Of a stretch of DNA of 64,000 nt, positions 13,431-26,280 are shown piece by piece. Where the stretch lies: positions 14,197,834 through 14,261,833 of the forward strand of contig OU015523.1 of the NCBI GenBank assembly GCA_907165065.1, read 5' to 3'. Numbering within the stretch: position 1 is the stretch's first letter; each line of letters begins with the position of its first letter. The notes beneath the pieces were generated by a model, which had not been told where the DNA came from, ran no database searches, and worked only from the letters and a program-made list of their open reading frames with translations. Position numbers and translations under genes: made by a program. The DNA comes from Caprimulgus europaeus (Eukaryota > Chordata > Aves > Caprimulgiformes > Caprimulgidae).

Positions 13431-15179
13431 GGTCAGGGGCTGAGGACAGAGTACCACAAGTGAGCTGGGCTGAGTCACAGAATTACACTGAATATAAATA
13501 GACTAGAGGTGAAGAGGGATGTTGGTAGTACACGTTATGCTGATGGCACATTTATGTACAACACTACAGGTCTGACTGAACAGGCAATGGTCAGGGGAAG
13601 CATTCATAGACTGGACTGGGCTGGAGAAAGGTAGAGAGCTTGACCAAAATGATTGCACAAAGTATTCCTAGTAAAATATAATGCAGTAGTAACTGTCGTT
13701 ATCATCTTTATTAGAGTTAGTGTAGTTCACTACTCAGGTGTGACATAGCATTCAGAGGTGAAAAAGGGGCAGTTTTGCTATGTGGACAGCATTGACAGGA
13801 TTTTCAGACTTGCCATTTTCCCGTGGCCAGAGAGGTAAATAACTCACAGATGTAGTGTGATTTCAGCCATGGGATGGCAAAGGGAGAACCAAATCATAGC
13901 TCCACAGATACTCAGTTGCTCCACTGGCAGCCTCAGTCTTTCCTTTCTTCTCAGGATGGAATTTATTATCATAGCTCTGAGCTCTGACTCCATTCTTAGT
14001 GGCTGAATTTGTGTCCAAATGTCTCTTTGCTGGCTGCTTAGACTAGGTGGGGGGTATTGCTCTAGAGGATCATGCTGTTTGAGGACAATAAACAGCTCCA
14101 AAAATTCATTCTTTTTCTTTAACCCCCACCTCCTCATTATCATTTTGCAGTGGTAAATACAAAGTGCAGATAAGCAGTGAAAACAGAAGACATCAAGTAC
14201 TCATGACAAAATACAGAAGCATTGATTCTTCCCATCTTCTTTACTTAGAGCTGAAGTTAGCTGACAAGCTAGAAATCACAACATTGAAAACCAAAGTATT
14301 TTCAGAAAAAAAAGTGATTTGACCCTTTTTTAAGGTTTTTCATAGCTTACATCGCACTGCAGAACCTAAGTCCCCAGGAGTTGTTGGGATACATGCTGTA
14401 TGGCTCTCGAGATGGATACCAACCTCATACTGTCAGCTGAGCTGCATTAAGAGCCATCTGATGCCCTGTGGTCCAACAGCATGACTTCTCAGGGTGTGCA
14501 TTGTGGATCAACCCACTCCTAAGTTTGGTGGGCATGATCTTCCCAGTGCAAAGCTCACTCACATCCTCAGCATTATCAAGGCAAAGCTCCAAATTATTTT
14601 CTCCCAAGACTGTTTTAAGAGAGAAATGTGTCCTTAGAGGTAATGTTGGGGTGAAAATGTCTGAGAATTATTCAGTATTTTCCTGAAATTTTACACTGCT
14701 GCTCTTATTCAATATTAAGTTCTACTTTATTTTGCTGTACGAACAAACAAACAACAAATTCAATCCCAAAGCATTTAGTCTAAATCCACTGGAGTTTTAT
14801 TGCACTACCGCTTAAGTGGGAACAGACCTCAAATGCTACTTCTCCTTTTCTGAAAGCAGAAGACCTTAGCACTTGAGCTCAGAAGCTTGACCATTAATTG
14901 TTTGTATTGCAGAGCCTATGACATACTTAAGTAGCTGAGCACAACAATAAACACAATAGCCAGTTCATTAAATCATTCTTTGTTAAGACTTTCCAAAGCT
15001 TTGGGCTTAAGCCTCTTAAAATTGAAATCATTATGTTATTTTTTTTTAAACAAATGAGCAAACATAACTCACACAAAACGGGGAAAGCACAACAGAGTCT
15101 TTGATGTATGCATCATCGCTGTGATTAAACTATATGTCTAACACTGCTAAGAGGTTTCAGCAGCTCTTTCCAAGGAGAA
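13431..15179. other. Gene-free spacer
   Basis: I see no gene, transposon or tandem repeat. The open frames at 13844-14143 (minus) and 14425-14607 (minus) have no recognisable product. Confidence 0.65.
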
Positions 15180-16130
15180 GCTGAAATCAGGAAGGGCTAT
15201 AAAGTGCTGCCGTTGCTGTCACCTCTCCTGCAACAGCTTTCCTTGGCCTGTCACATCACGAGAGAGGCTATCAATAAACTTTGTAGAGTGGTGTTTATAG
15301 TCCCTCTTGTGTCTGTAAGATCCTGTCAAAACCTTGACGCGCCCTGCCAGGCTCTGAGGATGACTGGAGATGACAAAAGGTGGAAGCAGAAATGAAGGTT
15401 TGTTGCCTTGGGCAAGTTTGTTCTTTTAATGCCACGTGCTAATATTCAAACTTAGAAAAACGGAGACAAACTATTCACAGCCTTGCAGGTATTAGGCAGG
15501 CATTTTACACAAGGCCGTTTAGATAAGGCTAAAATACCTCAATAAAATGCTACTGTGATGAGTGCACTGAATTATGCTCCTTTTTAAATAAAATCACAAT
15601 CCTCACCCTTTCTTTTGCCACATAGCTCTGGCTCCCTACAGCTTGTTTCTCCTCTCCATGCCAACATTACAGCCGCACTGTGGAAGAACTGTGTTTCTCT
15701 TTTTCCTTAAAACAATCCTGCACTTTTTCTCACATCATATGTCATGAGAGAATCTCTGCCTTTCCCTTCCTGTAAATACCTTTAGTATGTGAATTCACAC
15801 ACTACTAGCATGAGAACATATTCAAAGGAAAGCAGAAGAGAGATGCAGAGCTGAGCAAAAAACTTAAAAGAAGAAACTGCCTTCTTTTTTTCCCACTGTT
15901 GCACTGCTTTTTCCCTCCCCTCAGCCGTGTTGGTTATGATGTTTGACGTTAAGGCCGTATCGGACCAAGAATCAGCTTCTGGTGGGTGCCGAGTGCTCCC
16001 TGTTCCTGAGCGGGCTAATGAAAACTGCCAGGGCTCCGTTTCCCTCCTGGAGTTGTCCCCCAGACTACGAGCAGTTTAGGGCTGGGTAGTGCTGCTTACG
16101 GGCTTGTGAAGTGACATGTTTCTCTTTGGA
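15180..16130. promoter_or_regulatory. Candidate conserved non-coding block (two parts)
   Basis: Two sub-blocks, about 15180-15600 and 15900-16130, are free of transposon similarity. They keep CpGs (for example near 15340, 15920, 15950 and 16010) and have mixed composition unlike the flanks. Sites of possible interest are an E-box-like CACGTG/CACGTGC near 15432 and a GATAAGG at 15524. The enhancer reading is inference from texture only. Confidence 0.25.
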
Positions 16131-17810
16131 AATAACAAATACAAACCATAGTGGTTATTTTCAACCTATTCTATCAGACCACTAAACTACTTTCTTGCAG
16201 TTTTTACCATTGCTTACAATTGCTGCCACTATGAATTTTAAGACAAAGCTCACGCTGATAGGGAAGTTACAGCATGCCGGCTTGGCGGAGGCCTCCTGCT
16301 CTGTGGCATACCAGCCTCCAAGGCAGTTCTTCTTGAGAAGAGGAGGGTGAAGAAAAAAGATGGTGGGGGGAGAAGGAGGCAAATCTCAACTTCATTTTCC
16401 CCGTGTAAGGAACCTCAGCCTGAGCAGAGGGCTTGCAAACTACCTGCCTAGGACAGCTGTGGCCTCAGATCTAAGATGAGGCTCGCCTTTCTGTGCAGAC
16501 ACAAAGCACATACAGCTTTAAAAAAATGCATAAATGAATTGAGAGTTAAAAACTACTAGAGAATACTCCCTGGGATTATCTGTACTATCAAGACAGGAAA
16601 ACTTTGCAGATGCTACTGTCTCTCTAGAGGAATAAATGCTTGCATTTTAATATTCTCAGCAGCTGGTTCCTGTTGAATGCCATCAGGATGATTCAGCCAC
16701 CCACGAGGAACACCAGTAGCAAGTGCACACACACAGAAATCTGCAAAACTTTCTGCTCCCGATGCCAATGCTTTGGCAGTGCCTGATATGTATTAGCTAT
16801 TCTTCATTACTACCAGTAGAAAGTTTAACTTCACCCTGGGATGGTGAAAGAAAACAACTAGCCTCTGATGCTGCTCTAATCAATCCAACCGTCTGCCTCC
16901 GATCAGTAGTTGCTCCCACAATCCACATCCTTAGCAGCTTTGTGGTCACCTCATTCACCTTCAGCCTCGCCACAAGTAACATATCTCTCCCGTGAGCTCG
17001 TCTTTTCAAGCGATGGTTTAGGCAGTCTGATGTCCTTTCCCCTGCAGTGGGGAACATCTGATGAAAGGGACATCACCTTATAACATACTTGGTTTCTACA
17101 TGAGACTCAAATGCAATAGATTACTTCCTCACTCTAGCTGATGATCAATTTATGTCTAAAAACATAAGGTCTGCTATCTCTCAACATGTTTTAAAAAAAT
17201 CAACCTCAGTGACGTTCTGTCTGTGGTCTGTGGACCACTTCCAGGTGTTTTATGGAGGTGCATCTGTCTAGCAGCAATAATGAAGCATTTACTTTTCCTC
17301 AAGCGGCAATGCTTCCTGACAGTTGTTGACCGGATCAAATCACTCAAGGTTTCCTCTAATCCTACTGGGACAAATTTCTGCCTCTCTTTTGTCTGGCATT
17401 TCTTGGAAGTAGACTAAATTGTGATGCCAATCTGCAGAACCATACCTGGAGAGGACAGAAACTACAGAAGCCAGAACTAAACAGCATACTCACTCAGAGA
17501 GACTGGGGAATCTGTGACTATAGATCCTACAGTAGGGAAAGAGTCTTTCAATGCTAATTCATACGATGACTGACAGACAGAGAGTGAAAATAAACAGCTC
17601 AAATACAAAATGGTAGGCATACAACAAAGCAGCTGCACCCAATAATGTCCGCTTAAGTTTTCCTCCTTCATATTAATACCATTTCATCCGGCTCAATACG
17701 AAAGGTGCTCCAGGCAGACAGCAACGCAGTGTCAACATCTATTCTAAAATTATGGGGTTTAATTCCATCATCACAGAACATCCTAATTTCATTATTATTC
17801 AATGTTTTGG

Positions 17811-17835
17811 AAAAAAAAAAAAAGCAAAAAAAAAA
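17811..17835. repeat. Poly-A tract pair
   Basis: Thirteen A, then GC, then ten A. Low complexity; it could be an old retroposon tail, but no retroposon body is recognisable on its 5' side. Confidence 0.85.
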
Positions 17836-19102
17836 GCATGCCTTCACATGGAGATAAACGTTAGTTCAGACCAAGCCAGCAGCGTTGGCCTTTCAACAGG
17901 AACAATCCCAAATACTGACGCCATACATATAGGTAACTCCTCAAGTAATCTCTCAAACAAATGAAAGAAATGTAGGTTTATTACCTGTGCCAAGTTGTCC
18001 TAATGTGGAAAACAAGACAAAATAGAGAAGTCAGAGATTGTGCATTGACTAAGTGACAGAAATATTATGAACACAAGTGTTCTCATGTCAGATTCCTGAT
18101 GTACCCATATAGCTTGTGACACCTACTGCTGACTGCAATGATATTTATCCTGATTAGAAGTGATGCTATCATATTCCTCACTTGCTTCACAAAGAATATC
18201 TTCAAGAAGCTGTGTCATTTCCAGAATCCAGAGTGGTCTCTACCATGATCTCACCTTAAATCAACAAAGTTACAGAGCTGCCACTTGCTCATTCTAATGA
18301 GTGAAACAGTTAAGTGCCATTCAGAGTCAGCCAGGAGTCTGCATGAATATGGAAAAGAGAGGCAGGAGGGCAGCAGAAAGTGAGAGAATAATCTTTCATA
18401 CTGAATTAAAAAAAAAAAAGAAAACTTTAACTGCTTTCACAGTTTTCTGATATTTCACCTCATGCAAAAAAGGAGAATTAAAATTCACAGAAATTAAAAT
18501 AACTGAAAAACAGGGAGTTATTTTTAATTAAACAATAAAAAGTGTTTTGCTTTTTTTTCTGCCTTGAAAAAAGAATAAGAGGGAGGAGAAAAAGAACATT
18601 TTAATTTCTTTTTTCTTTTTTTTGCAATCAATAATGAGGTGTTTTTGACCAATTCTTCCAGTAAGCTATCTCATTGGATGCGATGTGGCAACAAGGATCT
18701 GTTACCCATTGTGGTTTCAGGGCTGAGAATGGATTGGATTGTCTTTTCTGTTATTTTAGCCCTGAAGTATATTTTAAATAGCCTTAAAGAGAATGAAAAT
18801 TCTTCTCATACCACCAACAGGCAGAAATGGCTTTAGAAATGACTTTCATGTTTCCAACAGTTTTTGCTTTTTTCTCCATCCGAGTAATTTTTTTGTCTTC
18901 TTTGCTTGCACAAATGCAAGGGGGTAGCCTTGTCTGAAAGATGTTGGAATGCAACACTCGGTGATCCGTCAGTCAACAAGAAAACCCTGATACAGGTTTC
19001 AGTAAGCAGTGAGTGTCATGGAGTTTACGTCCATGTACTTTGTTCAAATCAGAGACAAGCCAGTCATACAAAGCCAGTTGGAAGGGCTGGGGGGTTTTTT
19101 GC

Positions 19103-19134
19103 ATCTTCTTAAAAGCATTTATCTTCTTAAAAGC
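19103..19134. repeat. Short tandem duplication, period 18
   Basis: The 14-mer ATCTTCTTAAAAGC occurs at 19103-19116 and again at 19121-19134. Replication slippage is a sufficient explanation. Confidence 0.85.
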
Positions 19135-21767
19135 CAGCCTGACTGGTCCAGACTGGCACCGTTTCACTGCTTGGCCTTCAATGGCAACTACAGAAATTAT
19201 GTTTTGTCTCACTCAATTTTCCCAGATTGGTTAAAACTAGGCATGTGTTTTGAAAAGAAAATCAAAGTCCTTCAGAAAAGTATTTTTTTCTTTCTTTATA
19301 AAAAACAACCAGATTTTTACCTTGTCCAAAGGATTTTATCAAGATTTAAGAGGAGAACTCTAACACTTTAAAAGCACGAAGAACTCATTACACTTATGCT
19401 CAGTGCTCTTGTAGTAAGAAGCATTATCAGAGTTATTTCACAGGTAAAAGAAAACAGGAGAGAAATGACATAACATATGAGATGCAAGAATTCTTCATAC
19501 TTCACTGCATGAAACTCAAAGACAAAGGCAACCTTGCCATTTGCGCATAATGAGTTTGTAGCGTTTTACAGGCCATGTTGATCCCATCTTCTCAGCTGCC
19601 CCTGAGATAGGAAACCACCATCTGGTTTGAGAGTTGTTTGGAATAATTTGAAGCAGAGGGGTTAACTGACCATTTCCAGGCTGCACCATGCGTGGGCAGC
19701 GGGTGAGGAACATGTCCAAATTGCAATGTTCCAGCCACCAGAGCAAAGAGAGGTACTGCTCTGGAGAGGGCTGGAAGAGAAACAACTTGAGGAAACTAAC
19801 AGTACATTTACCCTAAGAAAGTTTTACCCTCTTTGTTCTTTTGTTGGTAGAAAAAAAAATTAAAAATAGCTCTGTATGTCAGAAGAGTTTTCTGTCACCT
19901 AATTAGGCCTCCCTTTCGTTATGCCCTGAACACTGGAGTTTTAATCCTGAGCACAGAGGGGCCTTGGGCAGAAAATTTGGCCAGTCTTTTTCACAAAGTC
20001 TGAATGTGTTCAGGCCTTTCAAAATTGTACCAGCCCCTCTCTAACCTGAAAATTAACCAGTACATTTTCAAAGCCATAATGAGCTAAGCCCGCTGGCCTC
20101 CTGTGAGATAGGAAACTACCCATGGCTTGAGAAGCCATAGTCCATACTACTCAAGGCAAATTATTGCTACACTTTGGGTTATATTCTTAACATAATCTGA
20201 TATTTCTCCATTTGTCCTGACCTTATACTGAAGACCATGTTTATTTCTCTTTTCTGTCCTTTAACAGCTTTACGATGCTTCTCTTTTCACAGTACTTTCT
20301 GTGTCTATTCTCAAGACCTTTTCACTTATATTCCTGTCTCTTTCCCTCTTTATAACCAGATCTTTGCCTTTAGGCACATATTTCTTTCATTTCTGCCTCA
20401 TCTACTTGAGAAGAAAAAGAAATCCACTGTCTCTGTGTACTGCTACTCTTCCCTATTCACTCATTTCTTCTGCCACCAATAATTCCTTACATCTCACTTC
20501 AAATTCCACTGCTCACCTTCCCATATCTTCAAACTCTACTCTGGGTGTCAAAAATTCACCACCAATCAGCAAAGTTTATTAATACCAAGTATGGGGAGAA
20601 GATTTCTGACAGTAGAGGGCTCCTTAATACATCAGACAAAGGTATAGCTGATGTTAGACAAATTCAGATTAAAAGACATGAAATGGACTTTAAAACCCTC
20701 ACAATAATTGACTTAAATATGTGGTCATTCCCTTACTTAAAGACTTTAAGATTACCTGTCTTTCTGAGAGATATGTCCTAGCTCACCAGAAGATAAGAAC
20801 TTTAAGAAATTCAGTAGGCTTTATCACATGAAAGAAACTAGATGGAACTACCAGAATGGCCCTTGCTGCATTAATATCTTCAGCAATTAAAAGGCACCAA
20901 CATTCAGTCTGACTCTGTTTGGCAGTCTCATCTCTTGTTCCCACCTGCTAGTAGATGTTGCATAGTTTGGGACAACTCCTTCCCTCTTCAGCTAAAAGGA
21001 TATTCCTCCCTGGGGTTACCCCTTCTCAAGCCGGGGCTTCATGGCTGCCTTAAAAATGGTGATTGTGAGGATCTGAACAAATGCATTCTCCTACCACCCA
21101 TCTGTACACAGGGTGAAAAACACAGCAACTTCCACTTTTCAAGAGCCTTTTATCAATTTACAGCTCCAGCCCCTGCTCCAACTTCTGCTCAGGGCTTTTC
21201 CAGACTGCCTCCAATAACACTGACCTAGTTCTCCCTGGCTCACTGAGGTCCCCAGAAGCATCACTAAGAGCTCAAGATTAATACATTTTTTTACTACTAC
21301 ATGTTCAGAGGATCTTAGCAGCCACAGAGCTGTTAGGCCCAAGACACATGAAGTTATCAATGACTCAATTTACATTAAATTACCATTTGGAAATTTATCT
21401 TCTTAATCATATCTATGAGAATATACAGTCATGTCTTAACTTCGGTACAACTGACAGATATGGAACCAACCAGCATCAAATACGTGGACTTTTCAAGGTC
21501 TGTTTAAATTCATTCTAAACTGTGGGTTTATGGCATTGCAAAAATTTACTGAAAAAACATGAGTTAATATTTGTCCAGTTCTTTCACATGAGAAGTACTG
21601 TTACTGTTGTCAAAAAGTCTACTGTGTGTTTAAGTAGCTGTGAGAATGTAAAACAGTATAAAATGTGAATAGCTTTCGTAACTAATAGCAAGTAGGCAAT
21701 ATAACAGATGGCAACTCACATGAAAGATAAACCACATCTTAATAACAATAACTTACATTCAGAGGGG

Positions 21768-21935
21768 TAGCGTTTCCTAGCGCTTACAGCACGGGACTGG
21801 GATCCAAGATTCCCAGATTATCCTTCTGGTTCTGCCACTGACTTGCTGTGTAAACTTAGAAAAGTCACTCAAAAATTTCCGTGCCTCAGTTTCCTCATCC
21901 CCAAAATGGAGATAGTTGTTACAAATATCACCAGA
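21768..21935 (+). mobile_element. MIR-like SINE remnant
   Basis: The order of segments matches a MIR-family SINE. First comes a tRNA-like head (about 21770-21830), then the core with a CTGCCACTGACTTGCTGTG-type segment (21831-21850), then a GTGCCTCAGTTTCCTCATC segment (21881-21899) and AAAATGGAGATA (21903-21914). MIRs predate the bird-mammal split and are usually badly eroded in birds, so a copy recognisable from head to core is well preserved. It is non-coding and long inactive. The 3' end is vague. Confidence 0.75.
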
Positions 21936-22162
21936 CTGCCATGGGGAAGAGGCTCAGATTGTTAGCTTTTCTAATAAGCATCATTTTGACATAAATGAAG
22001 GTATGGAAGAGCAGTGTGTGCTGGTGCCATTATTCAGCCACTGATCAAATTGCAAAGTGGTTACTTTGCTCAACACAGAGCAACTACATCCATCCCAGAA
22101 TGAGAGGTGGCAGCTGCTTAACTATGTTCCACACCTTTATGGTAGGGTTCAGGTCAGGGAGT

Positions 22163-22184
22163 GAGCGAATTCAGAGCGAATTCA
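22163..22184. repeat. 11-bp perfect tandem duplication at CR1 5' junction
   Basis: GAGCGAATTCA at 22163-22173 is repeated immediately at 22174-22184, just before recognisable CR1 sequence. It may be a slippage product or an insertion scar at the truncated 5' end. Confidence 0.85.
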
Positions 22185-22792
22185 AGAAGGTCAACCATAT
22201 CCTGGGCTGCATCAAGAGAAGCGTGGCCAGCAGGTCGAGGGAAGGGATTCTCCCCCTCTGCTCTCGTAAGGCCCCACCTGGAGTACTGCGTCCAGTTCTG
22301 GACCCCCCAACACAAGAGAGACATGGACCAGTTAGAATGGGTCCAGAGGAGGTCACAAGGATGGTTCAAGGGCTGGAGCACCTCTGCTGTGAGGACAGGC
22401 TGAAAGAGTTGGGGCTGTTCAGCCTGGAGAAGAGAAGGCTCTGGGGAGATCTTATGGCGGCCTTCTGGTACCTGAAGAGACCTGCAAGAAAGCTGGGGAG
22501 GGACTTTTTACAAGGGCAGGTAGTGACAGAACAAGGGGTGATGGGTTTAAACTGAAGAAGGTAGGTTTAGATGAGATATTAGGAAGAAATTCTTTGCTGT
22601 GAGGGTGGTGAGACACTGGCCCAGGTTGCCCAGAGAAGCTGTCGCTGCTCCTCCCTGGAAGTGTTGAAGGCCAGGTTGGATGAGGCTTTGAGCAACCTGG
22701 TCTAGTAGAAGGTGTCCCTGCTGATGGGAGGGGGGTTGGAACCAGATGATCTTTAAGGTCCCTTCCAACCCAAACCATTCTATCATTCTGTG
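22185..22792 (+). mobile_element. CR1 LINE, 5'-truncated, about 0.6 kb
   Basis: The element runs from the end of the ORF2 reverse-transcriptase region through the 3' UTR. The 3' end carries AAGGTCCCTTCCAACCCAAA (22756-22775) and two diverged copies of the 8-bp tail (22777-22792). Insertion was by target-primed reverse transcription, which commonly truncates the 5' end. The copy is only moderately diverged from the 13.3 and 44.3 kb copies. It lies in the opposite orientation to the 44.3 kb copy. Confidence 0.95.
22190..22555 (+). pseudogene. CR1 ORF2 (reverse transcriptase) C-terminal relic
   Basis: Translation shows the conserved C-terminal part of the CR1 ORF2 protein, downstream of the polymerase active site: [14 protein letters not shown] at about 22197-22240, [11 protein letters not shown] near 22270-22305, and [15 protein letters not shown] near 22397-22440. 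These pieces lie in two different frames. The reading leaves its first frame near 22262 and returns near 22350, so at least two small indels break it. No catalytic domain or endonuclease domain is present. It is a dead 5'-truncated copy with no product expected. Confidence 0.85.
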
Positions 22793-25700
22793 AATTATCT
22801 TCACTGAAATTTAGCCAGGACATTATGCAATCTTTAACAGCTGTCTGAATCTCTATTTTGTATCTCTGTTAAAAGGGAGCACCTACACCTCTCCAGGTTC
22901 CTGTCATTATTAGTTGGCACATTACTTCGTTCTGATCAGAAACAAGATTGCTTCTCACTCTCTGAGTCTGCTTTGTGCAGCTCTACAGAGATTCACAAAG
23001 GTCCTCCAAAGGAAGCACCAGAAAGTCTTATGCTGTCTGACATGAGCATAACACAAAATGAATAGGCTGCAAAATAAATGTTCCCTTTTACTTTCCACTA
23101 TCTAGCAACTTTTTCTTGGTTGTTGTGGTTTTTTTGTTTTGTTTTGTTTCGTTTTTTTCATGCGTGATAGACTGAATTTTTAACTCTACTCGGAGAGGGT
23201 CCATTTTCGCCATAGTTTCCAGACAGAGATTTCCTTGTGACTCTGGTGAGAATATAATGAAAATAGAAGTTAGGGAATTGGACCAGGAGGGAAAAAATGT
23301 CTGGTTACAGAAAGGAAGATTCTTTGTAGGATCCACCCTGGTGCATCAGCAGTGTGCAGGCAATGGCACAAACTACAGCTCAAAACCAACTTGCTGGCTT
23401 GTCTCACTAGTGGAGTGGGGAAGGCTGCCTCACATCAGCTCTGTTTTGCTCTCTCCAGCTGTATAGGGTTACTGTGGTACTGATGATTTTCTGTGGCTTC
23501 TGAAGATTGTGGGGATAAATTTCAACAAGTCAAAAAAAAAAAGTAACAAAGTAAAAAAATATATAAAGAACAGCTGATCTCACTGAAGAAGACTCTGGCA
23601 TCTTCCTACACAGAGTTTTCACTGGTATTTCCTGATTCTCCAGTCAAATAAATCACCACTAAACTCTTTTTTTTTCTGGGAGGAGGAAACAAAAATTATT
23701 TCTCACGCTAGCTCTGTAGGCTTTATGGGATATGTAGTTGAGATTAACACGTCAAAGAGTTTGAGAAGTCCTATTTAAAGGATTGCCTAAAGAATATTCT
23801 ATGTAACTAACTTAACTGCTCTCCAGATGGTCAAAACTGAAAAGGCCATCTGACCAAAAATCAAGTTTTGGAAAGTGCCATGAGAAATTTTACCCAGAGG
23901 ATGTGGATTCTGCTTCTGCTGGCTTCAGTGGAAACAGAATCACTCTGATTTTTTTTTTTTTTTTTAATAAATCTGAAGTTCATGCAAAGAAATGCCTGGA
24001 AATTCCATGTTATTTTCAAAAGAGATGAGCTCAAATCACAAAATCTGGGTCTGGATGCCTAACAGTGCCAGAAGTTCAGGAGAGTTTGGACCAACAAGGC
24101 TGGCTCAGGCAAGTGTTGAGTGTTTTCCCAGGATTTTTTGAAGGCCAATACAAGGGTTTCAAAGAGGGGAGAGGCATGTGCAACATGGCAGAGTTACAAA
24201 AAAACATCGCTTGGAATTTCCTGGGTTTTGCGAGATTAAAATTTTAAGTCTAATTAGTTTAAGGAAATTAGCTCTTTATAATTTTCATTTTGTATTGAAG
24301 AAACACGAAAAATTAAAAATAGAATGACAATGGAAAAATTAATGGGTTTCGGTAATTAGTTAATCAGAAAATGCTCCTGACTTAGTGTGACTGCCCAACA
24401 CGCATTAAAAAGAAGAAAAAAAAGTAACCATGACTTTCCTCATACTTTCCAAAATAATATAAGTTTCACCTCTGAGCTTGGAACAACTACTTGACATTTC
24501 AACTCAGCTCATTTTTTAGTGGTAAGCCACTGAAATCGGTGTTTAGGTTGAAATATCATCTCACTATAACTTTAATTCAGACATAGAATAAATACATGCA
24601 TCCAAGCAAAAAATAAACCAGAATTTGTTCCTCCTACTGGCCACATCACATTTCCATGAGCTGCATGCACTAATGAAATGTTAAATGGAAGGGAAACCTC
24701 TTCTGAGAACAGACCTTTTCACCAAGTGCTGAACGGGGGATCTCTGACATCTGAAAGCAGCAGGACAATGTATTACACTGTAGGAAAATGCATTTCTCCT
24801 GACAGTGGTGATCCAGTCTGAGACCCCACAAGCCACACACTGGTGCACTAAAGAGACATGTGTTAGACAAGCTGTTTTGTCCCTTGGCTATCACCCTCCT
24901 GAGCGCTGAATAGATCCGGATTGGGCTGGCTTAGAAAAAAAGTCAGATGAAAGCAGTGAAATTAAGCCAAGTCAAAACACAACTTTGGTGCAATTCCACC
25001 GAGTCCAAGTTATGCTAACAAAACTTCAGCAGCAACGAGCCTGGCCCTCTCTGCCCAGCCCAGAGCCACACTTTCAGACGTTAGCCGCAGTGCTTGGCTT
25101 CCAGCTTTCCGCAGCTCTTAACTATATTTATTTAATGAGGTAGCTAAATATGTATTTTATCATTATTTGAGCTTATAACAACTTTGAAATAGAATAAGCT
25201 ACTCTGCAGACGTGAAGTCAAAGAAGTTTGAGGAGAACAGTTTTTTCTCTAAATAAAGATGCTGAGCAACAATCCACTGAAACGGCCAAAAACTTGAAAG
25301 AAGGCTTCTACCTCGCACTTATACAGCTCTCGAACTCCAGCCATACCATTGAGCTGTTTACTGATTGTCAAGTCAACTACATTCATGGGCGGCTACCAGA
25401 ACGAGCTCACAAATAAATACCCACAGCTAGGACTGCTCAGAGCACTGGAGCGTGCGTGGGGTAACAGGGAACACCACGTACCCTGCATAAACAGCACGCA
25501 GTTTTTAAATGTTCGTAACACTTATTTCAAAAGCAAATTTCCTCCAACAAAGTCTGTAATTCCTTCCTCAGGACTGTGAATGTGCCTAGTATTAAAATAT
25601 TAATAGTATACAAAATATTAAAACAGAGCTGGTTTCAAGTTGCTAGAGGAAAAAAGGAAAGAAGCCTCAAAATGTTGTCTCTGGTCAGAGAATGTCTTAC

Positions 25701-26280
25701 TTCTCATTGAGACGATTGGTAAAAACTAAATAAAAAGAAACGGTCTGCTATTGAGAGCGAAGAGGAGATACTGGTAATTTTCTGAAGGAACTGGAGGCAT
25801 ATACAAATAAAGTTTCAGATTGCAGGAGTCATCTCAACTCAGCTCTAGCATCTCCACTGCAGTGAGTGTGTCTGGTGTGCTACAGAGCTGTGCTGCATAA
25901 GGATACGTCCTGGGGTGTCCGATTTCCAACACCGATTCGAGGGGATCACCCTAAATCCTGCTGTTCTAGCTCTGTTTTTCATTAACCCTTTCTCAGGAAA
26001 ACCTGCACTGACTTCAGTGGGAAGGTGTCTTAGTTAGATGAGAAATAAGAAACACCACCACCTAGCAGGGAGACCTAGATGTGGTTCAACACACCTACAG
26101 TACAGCCGAAATACATTTGTTACTGGATTCATAACAAAAAAAAAATCTCTAGTTTGTATTTGCCTCACTTACAAGACTGCTTTTGTATGCCAGCCTAAGT
26201 ATACACTGGAGAGGAAATGCTAAAACTTACAGATCTTTAGCTAGGCTAATAGGAATATCAGCACAGAACGTATATAAATC
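22793..26280. other. Gene-free spacer
   Basis: No gene is seen. It holds T-rich low complexity at 23120-23160 and a 17-T run at 23949-23965. A ZNF143-like site lies near 23720-23738 (minus). A block at about 24890-25220 has fewer repeats and some CpGs, with an AT-rich core near 25120-25190, and could be a weak conserved-element candidate. Confidence 0.6.
23949..23965. repeat. Poly-T tract (17)
   Basis: Uninterrupted T run. It may be the tail of an unrecognised minus-strand retroposon; no body is identified. Confidence 0.9.

Larger units (their letters stand above)
16131..21767. other. Gene-free spacer
   Basis: No gene is recognised. The stretch contains A-rich tracts at 17811-17835 and around 18410-18630, an 18-bp-period direct duplication at 19103-19134, and a plus-strand pyrimidine-rich run at 20230-20540. 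Short open frames here are chance products of low-stop composition. Confidence 0.65.

Noticed and set aside
22154-22823. Minus-strand frames across the 22.2 kb CR1
   Set aside because: They are antisense shadows of CR1 sequence, not genes.
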